Positions 9,746 to 18,700 of a stretch of DNA of 21,129 nucleotides are shown here, in pieces. Origin of the DNA: Cafeteria roenbergensis (taxonomy: Eukaryota > Sar > Bigyra > Bicosoecida > Cafeteriaceae); contig VLTN01000134.1 of NCBI GenBank assembly GCA_008330645.1, positions 1 to 21,129 on the forward strand. The letters are read 5' to 3'. The translations under genes and the position numbers were made by a program. Numbering within the stretch: the first letter of the stretch is position 1; each line of letters opens with the position of its first letter. Under the pieces are notes generated by a model. That model made no database searches. It worked only from the letters and a program-made list of their open reading frames with translations, and was not told the origin of the DNA.

Positions 9746-11913
9746 TCAGCTCCAGCCGTCGGTCCAGCGCAGGGCTGCGTGGTAGTCTCGAGACATCGGG
9801 ATGCCGTACACCCAAGGGGCGAACAGAAGCCAGACCCCGACGACGATGGCGCTGAGGACTTGCACGACGAAGCCGACCTGGTTTCCGGACACCTTGTCCA
9901 CGAGGATTGCCGTGGCGAGCTCGGCGTAGAGCAGCGCGGGCATGTAGTGGTAGACGAACGCGGCACGGGACACGAGGATGTAGGGGATGAGGTTGATGAG
10001 CCACACCAGGCACGTGTACGTCAGCGTCGACGAGAAGGCGCGCATCCAGTTGGGGAAGAAGGTGTCTGGGCCGGAGCGGTAGCGGCAGTACGTGAGCAAG
10101 ACCGCGAAGCCGCCAAGCACCCCGATGAGCACGAGCCAGATGACTGCTGGGTTGCCGACGAGGTAGATGAGCTGGTTGTCCTTGCCGATGTCCTTGGAGT
10201 AGTAGAGCACGCCGCGGGCGTTGATGGGCCAGGTCCACCACTTGGACATCCAGTGGTGAGGGGTGTCGATGCGGGCGTTGGCCGAGAGCATCTCCTGGTT
10301 GAGCTGGACGAAGGAGGTCAGGAAGAAGGGCTTGGGGGCGTTGGGGTCGTAGTTCGTGTTGTTGATGATGGTCCTCTGGAACTCCACCTGCGGCAGGAGC
10401 GTTGCGGCGAGCTCGAGAGAAACAAGCAACCAATCAAAGTTTCGCAGCGGGAGGGAGCGGGAGGCACGGGCGCGCGGCTGCGAGGGGCGAGCAACTCAGA
10501 GGCACACCACACGCGACGGGAGCGACTGGCCTCGGCGCCATGAGGACGCGTAACGAGAGCTCACGCGCATGAACGCGTCGCCGTCGCCGGTGAAGGGGAG
10601 CAGAGCGAAATGGATGAAGAACCACAGGGTGTAGACGAACAGGGCGCTGGCGCCCATGACGAGGAGGTCGGGCAGCGGCGCTGCTTCGCGCAGGAAGAAG
10701 AGGCCGAAGAAGGACTCGATGGCAATCATGCCAGGGGTCGCGAGGTTGGTCCACTTGATGGAGACGGCGCAGCCGCAGACGGTGCCTAGAACGACGGCCC
10801 AAACCATGCGCTCAGCGATGGTCATGATAGCAGGGGGGGTGGCGCGCTCGTGCTTGGGGCGGCCGATGCCGTATGCGGCGGCCTCGACGGCAACGGGGTT
10901 CTGGACCTCGCTGGTTCCGAGGTCGTCGCCGTCGCTGGTGCTCCGGCCCGGGCGGGCGATGATGGTGAACGGGGGCGGAACCCACACACCGAGGCTGCCG
11001 TAGCCGCGGTTGATGACATCGTCGCTGTCGACAGAGCCGCTGCCCGTCTTGCTGACGTCACGGGCCGAGGCCTTGACACGGGCAAGAGAGCGACCCAGGA
11101 GCAGCACTGCGTCCTCGTGCTTGCGGCGGCGCTCCCAGTAGCAGAGAGCCACCCAGAGGGAGAGCGCGGCGAAGAAGATGAGCTGGGAGTCGACGAGGAT
11201 GAGGCGGCTCTCGATCAGGTTGAGGTTGTCGGTGAGGAAGAGGAGCGCCCCAAAGGATGCCGCGACCACGCGGCAGCCCATGCGACGGCAGATGGAGTAC
11301 AGGAGGGGCACGGTGAGGCACCCGAACAGAGCTGCGAGGGGGGGGAGACGGGGGCCGGGGGGGAGAACTAGACCATGGATCGGCGGGCCCAGCTGCACAA
11401 GGGCGAAGCCGCAATGAGCGGCCCTGACGGAGGCACGCGCGCACACTCCTGGCGCGCGCGTTTCTCACCCGCAGTGGCACGGAGCGGCATGAAGTTGCAG
11501 TCCTCGCCGTACACGTTGCTGATCTCGGCGTAGTCGCACGCGTCCGGGTTGTAGCCGGCGATGCGGGACACCACGTAGAACACCAGCTTGCCCAGCGGGG
11601 GATGGATATCAAACAGGTAGGTGCCCCTGTTGTACTGGTTGGTGAAGCGGCCAAAGTGGTGCTCATCGAAGACGACGCCTCGAGGAGAATCGAGGCGGTA
11701 AAAGCGAGTGAGGACGCCGAGCGCAAACAGCAGGACGTGCATGGTCGGCCACTCTGGGAGGCCCCAAAACAGCTCGGAGGTCTCCTCCTGCGCATCGTCT
11801 GCGCTCTCTGGCAGGCGCGGGCTTGCCGCAGAGGGCGCGGCGTCGTCGCCAACGACCTCAGCGCCGGCGCCCTTGCGCGTGCGCGCCGTCCCGCGGTGCT
11901 GAACGGCCGACAT
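9746..11913 (-). CDS. dolichyl-phosphate-mannose protein mannosyltransferase (GT39/PMT family), MIR-less
   Basis: The enzyme transfers mannose from dolichyl-phosphate-mannose to Ser/Thr of secretory proteins at the ER membrane. Three exons, 11913-11469, 11331-10565 and 10387-9746, join in frame into 617 residues. The start is the ATG at 11913; a GTG 54 bases upstream is not needed. Family hallmarks: first membrane helix at about 57-73, the catalytic-loop motif VVFDEHHFG with Asp83-Glu84, FDIHPPLGK at 101-109, IESRLILVDSQLIFF near 188-202, and SIKWTNLATPG before another helix. Exon 3 encodes the C-terminal PMT domain (HHWMSKWWTWPINARGVLYY) and at least four membrane helices. Unlike fungal PMTs and animal POMTs it has no MIR domain between the two membrane blocks; only about 45 residues lie between the intron and that C-terminal motif. 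It also has a hydrophilic insert of about 85-100 residues after WVALCYWERRRK. No frameshift is present. It is transcribed toward the propeller gene on the same strand. Confidence 0.93.
10388..10564 (-). other. intron 2 of the mannosyltransferase gene
   Basis: A 177-base phase-0 intron. The donor is ATGCGC|GTGAGC (first intron base 10564) and the acceptor CTGCCGCAG|GTGGAG (last intron base 10388). The join gives GDGDAFMR-VEFQRTI, matching the family pattern G-D-x-F-M-x-x-E-F-Q, so the boundaries are well supported. Confidence 0.9.
11332..11468 (-). other. intron 1 of the mannosyltransferase gene
   Basis: A 137-base phase-1 intron. The donor reads GCGG|GTGAGA (first intron base 11468) and the acceptor is a pyrimidine-rich tract ending CTCGCAG (last base 11332). 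Splicing joins RATA to ALFGCLTVPLLY, restoring the conserved segment before the second helix block. Confidence 0.88.
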
Positions 11914-12779
11914 GGCAGGCGATCCGATCCTGCGCCCAGGCGACCATTGGAACCGAAAGCGGGGCACAAGGCGCTTCGCACAGGGCCGCAGACGAGGACA
12001 ATCACAGCCGGCGGCGGACTCTGATTTACGCCGAATGACACCCTGGCCAAGCCTTCAAGGCCCGCCGGCGCAGCACCCATGGCAGACTGTGACCACAGCC
12101 ACGGCGTGCCGCGCGCCAGGCTAGGTGCTCGGGCCAGCCCGGCCAGAGGGCGCAAGGCTGCCGCGGCAACGCCAGACTCATCGAGCATTGCAGGGGAGCG
12201 CGCTGGACCGACCGCGCTCCCGGCACGCGCGGCCCGCAGCCATGCCCTTCGCCTGCTCTGCGCAAATCACTGACACTCACCGCTGCAACTCGACGGCCTT
12301 GCCGCGCGAACCCGGATCAGTGGATGATTTGGGGGCTGCTGCGCTCCACGTTGTCAGGGAGATCGCTGGCAGAGCTTCCGCTTGGCTGCGGGCGCCAGCT
12401 GAAGCCGCAGGGCAGGTGCGGCGCGCACGGCGGCGAGATTCGAGGGCCCAGCCTGCGGAACCCTGCTGGAAGGAGCTGCCTGCGCTTGGGCCGCCAAAGC
12501 CGCTGCACCAAGCGTGCATCGCGAAAGTGGCAAAATTGCATGCTCTGAATGAAACATTCCCGATGCGCTTTGCCGCCGAAACGCGACGAGCCCGAAAATA
12601 CGGCTGAGCAAAGGTGGGACGCATAGCCGCGAGACCACAAGACAAGCGAATCGTTGCAACTACTGTCAACAACGCACACAAGACGCGCAGGCGACCCAAG
12701 GCTGCTTTGATTCTCGGCGGCACAAAATGCGCCGCCAGTGCATCACTTCGGCTCGGCTCTCAGCCACGCGCCAGCGCGA
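11914..12779. other. spacer between giant gene 3' end and mannosyltransferase start
   Basis: About 870 bases with no convincing gene. The stretch 12530-12740 is clearly less GC-rich than the surroundings, as expected of untranslated or promoter sequence. A - strand frame from a GTG at 12723 begins with a short hydrophobic run (LCALLTVVATI) but degenerates into Ser/Ala/Arg-rich sequence, so I do not call it. The promoter and 5' leader of the mannosyltransferase should lie here; no motif was recognised. Confidence 0.5.
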
Positions 12780-15700
12780 TCACCTGCAACGCCGCCGTCG
12801 CCTCCAGGGCCAGTTTTGGGCAACGCCAAGTGTGTCTGCCGGGTCCTGAGGGTCAGAACAACCGTTGCAAACCCAACGCGTCCAGATGCCCACCAGGCGC
12901 TCGCCACCGCAGCAGTCCGCTGCCACCGTGAACGCAAGCCCCAGCGCCCAGCCGCTGAGTAGCATGATCTTCGCCGCATCGGCGGGCAGCCCCACGAGCA
13001 GGAGGAGCAGCAGCAGGTTCGGCCACGCGGCGAGCAGGAGCAGGCTGCCGCGCCACAAGTTGACGCGATCCACAAGGCAGGGCCGCCGCGTGAACAGGTA
13101 CACAGAGAGAACGACGCTGATCCCAATGGCCACGGCGCACGGCACTGCGAGCTCGTCCTCACGCGGGAAGAAGACCATCGCCGCGGAGAGCAGCAGCTTG
13201 GCCTGCGAAGCCGCCACCGTCCACCCGAGCGAGTACTTGAGGTCCAGCGAGGGGCTGGCGTACGCCATGGACGGCGAAATGAACGTAGCGAGCGGGTAGT
13301 AGAGCAGGCCGCTGACGATGGCCAGGGCCACCCACGCGAGGTGGAAGCCACGCCAGCACTGGATGGTGGGGTCCTGGTACAGCGGGGTGCCCTCGGCGGT
13401 GTAGTTGCACGCCAGCATGCCGAGCAGCGTCTTGATGATGAAGAAGAACCCAATGCCGCCGGCCAGCGACAGAAGCTGCATGTACACGCCTTCGAAGCTC
13501 AGCAGAGGGGCAGGGCGGCGCCTGCCGTCGACGCCCGTCACTGTGCCCAGCTTCCCCTCGCGCGCGCGCCGCACGCCCCGCAGGCTGAGCAGCGGGAACA
13601 CCAGCGCCACGGCGGCGCACGCCCAGAAGAGCTGCTTGAACAGCGTCACCGGCGAAGCGCCGTCCCCAAACTCCACCGCCGTTGCCGCCGCAGTGGCTGC
13701 GGTGCTGGTGGTGTTCCCGGACGCGCCCCGGAGACGCCTGCAGCGGACAGGAGCTCGCCGAGGCTGCTCTCGAACACGATGCCTTGGATGGCCACCGAAA
13801 TGGTCTCGGAGGAGGGCAGGTCCCAAAGCCCCAGCGCGAAGCCGCGGAAGGCGACAGCGCCCACGGTCCCGAACTCGATCACGGGCTCCAGCACGCCCAT
13901 GATATTGCCAAACGACCATGAGGACACCTGCAGCTGCACCTTGGCGCCCAGCTCCTCGGAATCGTCACGCGAGGGCAGGCTTGCCTTGCTGCTGCCCTTG
14001 CGGGCGTGGCCAGGCCTGGCCTCAGCATCAGGTGGCGCGCCCGCATCGGCCGCGGTGGGCAGACGGAACCTGCGCTTGCTTGCCGCCCTGGAGCTGCCGG
14101 GGCCGCCCTTTGACCCCGGCGTCAGCCTCTGCTGCCCGCCGGCGCCGCCCGCCACAACCACGAGCGAGGACCGCCGTCCCCGGTGGCCCGGGCCGCGGCT
14201 GGGTCGAGTGTCTGTGGGAGGACCCGATGCCGCCGGGGGGTGGCTCTCCACATCTTCTAGGGTCATTGACGGGACTGGCGGGCCGCCCTGTGGCCCGTCG
14301 TCTTGCAGCTCTAGCCGCCTGGCCACGACGGGCTTCCCGAGAAGTGTGGCTCCCACCAGCAGCGCGGCCTGCCGCCACCGCATGCCGCCTAGCCACTGTG
14401 CGCGGGACCGCACGGTCACGCCCGTGAGGTCGGCTCCTTGGCCTGCGTCGTTTACCGAGCAGGGCCGACATGCCCGTGTTGAGCCTCGGGAGCTGCTTCG
14501 CGGGGGCGCGTTGCGCCACCGCCCGTGCTGCCGGCGCACCCGCTGCTGTGGCCGCCGCGAGTGCGGAGAGCTTGGCACTGCCACTCTCTCCCGCCCCCGC
14601 GGCAGATGCGGCGAGCGCACCTGCGCCGGCGATGCCGGCGCCCTCTTCTGTGCCCTCGGGGTCGGGCGCGTACCCGGCAGCGAGCCGTCGCTCTCGCCTC
14701 CGCTTGGCTGCGCTGTGGTACGTCTCGTGCTGGTTCCTGAGCCGCCGCAGCGCCTCCTCCGGGCTCAGGATGTCCTCTTCGGCGAGGGGCGGAACCAGCT
14801 CCGGAGGCAGCGCGCCCTCCAGCGCGAGGAGGAACGCAGCGGGCAGCGGGTTCGCCGGGTCCTCCCGCCGCTGTCCGACACAGCAGCAAGCTCGGGACCC
14901 TTGGGCGGAGGGGGCGTGCGGGGGCGCGAGCGGATGGCCACAAGCCGCAGCCGCTCCGCCTCCAAGGCGGCCTTTTGCGCCCTGGAGAGCGACTCGGCGC
15001 GGATGCGGTCAGAAGCCGCCTCGGCCTCCTCGGCGAGCTTGCGTCGGCGAAGGTCCTCCTCCTCTTTCGCCCTGCGCAGCCGCCGAGCCTCGGCCTCCTC
15101 CTCGTGCTTGCGCCGCTCCTCCTCCTCGCGCTGCTCCCGCTCTGCCTTGCGACGCGCCACCTCCGCTCGCCTGGCCTCCTCGTCGGCCAGCCGCTTGGCC
15201 TGCTGCAGCCGCCTGTCCTCCTCGAGCGCCTCGAGCCTGGCCTGAGCGCGGGCGAGCGCCTGCCTGGCTCGCGCAGCCTCTGCCTCCGCCTGCTCCTTGG
15301 AAAGGTCCTCCCTCCCCATGCCCATCGCTCTGGCCATGCGCCCAAAGACGCTCGACCGCCTCCGGCTCTGCGCCACCATCTCCGCCATCTCCGGGTCGTC
15401 CTCCCGTCGAACGTGACTCCAGCCGCAACAGCAGACGCAATTGCCTCGTCTGCTGCCTTGCGGGCAGCCTCGAGCTCCTCCTGGGCGACCCGCGTGGCGG
15501 CCTCCTCGGCTCTGGCAGCGGCGGCGTCGCGTTCGGCTGCCTCGCGCAACGCGCGAGCCGCCTCCTCGGCCTCCCTGGCCGCCTCTTCCTTGGCGGCCGC
15601 CGCCCGCGCCCTCTCGGCCTCCTTCGCCGCGCAAGATCCTCTCGTCGCGCGGCCTCCTGCCGGGCAGCATCCGCTGCGGCATGCGCCGCAGCAGCCGCTG

Positions 15701-18700
15701 CGGCGGCGCCCGTCGCTGATGCCGTGGTGCCGGGCAGCGCAACTCCGCCACGAGCCGCCCCGGTGCCCCGACCGCGCCCCTCCGGCCCCTCGCGGCCGGA
15801 CGACCCGCTGGCTCCGTTGTCATCCTCCGCAAAACTGTGCGCGCTGAACCTGGCCAGGCCGCCCTCGGCGTCGCCTCCGGCCTCGCCCAGCTCGTCAGAG
15901 AGCGCAGCCACCTCGTCCTTGAGCAACGACGCGCTCGAGCTGGCCACGCTCTGCAACACGTTCGCCCGCTCGGCCTCCTCCAGCTCGGCCCGCTCCAGCT
16001 CGGCCTGATCCCGCCTGCGCTGCGCCTCCGCCTCTGCCTCCGTCTGAATCTGCATCGCCTCCTCCATCCGGATGCGCCGCTCCTCGGCTTCAAGAAACCG
16101 CTGCCTCCGCGGTGGCCCAGGCCTCCTCCCGGTCCGCCTCCTTTGCCGCTGGGTTGAGAGTGGAGCTCAGCCATGATGCCAGCTCCGACAGTGACGACCC
16201 AATGCTTTGGCCAAGCTTGCCGGCGCTTGCCACAGTACCGCGCATGCAGCGCTGAGACCCGCGGACCATGGCCGCGCCAGCGCCCCAACTGGCGGCCAGC
16301 GGCAGCCACAAGCACGCTCCGATGGGCCCCCAGCACGCCGCCGCACCGCGGCTCAGCCCGGAGCAGCAGCCAGGCTTGGCATGTCTGGCTGGGCGCGGAG
16401 TCGGACCGCCAGCGACACGGCCGGTCGGTGCTGCGCCTCCTGCTCCTGCGCCTACTCCTGCTCCTGCTCCCGCCGCGCCCTCGTCCCCCGAGTCAACGCT
16501 CGCCCCGCTGAGGCTGCGGCTTCGGTTGGAGGACGTGCCGCGGAGGCTGCTAGCCGGTCGCCCGGGCTTTCCGGCGTCAGCGCCGGGGGACCCGCTTGCA
16601 GGCGGCACCGGCACTGCAACCTCGTCCCCGCCTCCTCCCACCCCTGCGGCGGGGTCTGCTGCCGGCTGCCCGCCGCCAGCCTGCCAGCTCGCTGTCTCGC
16701 TCCCTCCGACGGGAGTCCCCCACGCCTGCGCGGCCGACACCGGAACCACCGTGCCGTCCTGGAGCCCTCTGGCTGCAAGGTCAGCTCGCCTTGCCGCGTC
16801 GACCTCGCCGGGAGCCTCCCATCCAATGTCAGACTCTGAATCGGAGTCTTCTGGAGGGGGTGCAATGCGCACTTGCCGGTGCTCCGGGGACGAGCGAGGC
16901 GAAGCGGCCCCCCCCGCGCTGAGCAGAGCGCGCGACGCAGCGAGCGCCGCAGCATCTGCAGCAGCCCGGGCTGCCTCCGTCGACAGCGTACCCGCATGCC
17001 CCGAGGGCTCCCCCGGGCGGCGGCCGCCCTGCGAGCTGTCCTCGCTGTCCTCGCTGCTCTCCGGCTCTGCCGGAGGACGTCCCGCCGTCTCCCGAGCTCG
17101 TTGCTCGATCGCGGCCCGAGCCCTCTCGGTGCGGGGAGCAACCATGCCCGCGCCGGCCCCTGCGCCACCAGTACGCGACCGTTTCTGCGTCCCAGTCCGC
17201 CAGCTCGAGGCCGCCCTTGAGCGCGGGAGCAATCCTCGCCACGGCCGCAGCTCGAGTGGCAGCCAGCCCCGCCCTTGCCCTCGCGATTGCCGCCTCGGCC
17301 TCCAGTCGGCGCTGCCGCTCTTGCTCCTCGGCAGCCTGGCGATGTTCCGCAATCGCCTCGACGATGGCCGCTACGTCCAGCCGCGGGCCCCGACGGCCGC
17401 CAAGCGGCTTCCGCTCCGCTGCGCCAGCACAGCAAACGGGTGGGCCCCAAAGCCGGTATCGCTTTGCCAGCCAGGCGCCAGTCTTGCACGCTCGGCCTTG
17501 GCGGTCTCGGCGAGCAGCGCGTCGGTGATGCTTGGCACCGCCTTGGCCGCCATCTCCACGATGAAGGCGTGTGCTCCCATGACTCGCGGCGTGAACAGGT
17601 GCTTGTGCAGCAGCCGGGAGACGAAGGGCGCAACGCTTCGCCGCCACCTCCCTAACTCGGACAAGGCCAGCGGCAGATGCTGGTCGGACGGTTGCTCCTC
17701 CGCCCACCAGTCGCTTGGCACGGCGCCGCCACCGCCCCACGCACCGCCGCCCGCAGAGCCGCCCGACGTGGAAGCCTGGTCGGTCGGCTCAGCCGGCGCC
17801 AAGCCCGTCGCGTCGCCCAACCTGGCGAAGCTGGCCCTGCCATGGCACCCGCCAGCCGCAATCTGGCGAAGCCGCCCCCCATGCTGCCAGAGGCCAGGGC
17901 CCCAAAGCTGTGGCCTGCGACGGGCAGAGCCAGCTCCCCCGCGAAAGCGCCCGAGCTGGAATGCGGCGCGCCGTCTGGGTCGGCGATGAGCCCAGGCAAA
18001 GGCGTGCGAGACGGCCGCCTGGCTGACACGGACTGCCTGGCGACCCGCCGGCGCAAACCGGCGCTGGTCGGCCTCGACGAGGGCGACTCCTCGTCGCCTG
18101 CGCCGGGCTGGGCGTCGGGCGCCAATTCCGCGCTGCCCGCTGCTCGGCGGGCCGGGGACCCAGGCCTGCCACGGCGGCCGCCTTGTCCTCAAGCCAGCGG
18201 CAAAACACCCAGAGGTCGACCTGCTTCGCGCCCCGCGCAGAGAGCGCCCTTGGGCCGTCAAGCATCGACCACTCGGGTCGGAGTGCAGCCCACACCAGTT
18301 GGCCAGCTCACGCTCGGCCTCCGATGCCCGTCCCCGCCCTGTACCCTGGGAGACTTGCGCGTCGCGTCCCGGGGCCCAAGCTCAGTCGCGAGGATCGTCT
18401 TCCGCGCGGTGTCGTGACCTGGGCTGGCCTTTGCCATGCCGGCAGCGAGCAGGAGGCGGCGGAAGTCCCCGCTCCGCATTACCCTGACGACAACACGCTC
18501 GTCCAGCTCTCCGGGGAGAGGGCCTCGCCCACCATGGAGCGCCGACGGCTCCGCGCGTCCACGCGGTCCTTCGACTTGTGCCGCGCTCCCCTGGCGCCTG
18601 CTCGGACCCCGCGTGACGAACTGGCCCGCGTCGGTGTGGCGACGGCAGCCGAAGACGCAGCGCGCGCAGCTGCAGCTGCAGCTGCAGCCGCCGCCGCCGC

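Noticed and set aside
9746-11913. Bacterial origin of the whole window (high GC, MIR-less Pmt)
   Set aside because: Two short introns with good donor and acceptor sites restore the conserved family sequence, there are no operon-like ribosome-binding sites, and neighbouring proteins are eukaryote-like.
12277-12723. Small - strand secreted protein between the giant gene and the mannosyltransferase
   Set aside because: It begins at GTG, the hydrophobic run is short and the rest has no coding character; the region fits untranslated or promoter sequence better.
13341-15245. 634-codon + strand open frame opposite the giant gene
   Set aside because: It lies antisense to clear membrane helices and coiled coil on the - strand and reads as Ser/Arg/Leu low complexity.
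16268-17989. 573-codon + strand open frame
   Set aside because: Pro/Ala/Ser-rich shadow of the - strand Ser/Glu segment; no motif of its own.
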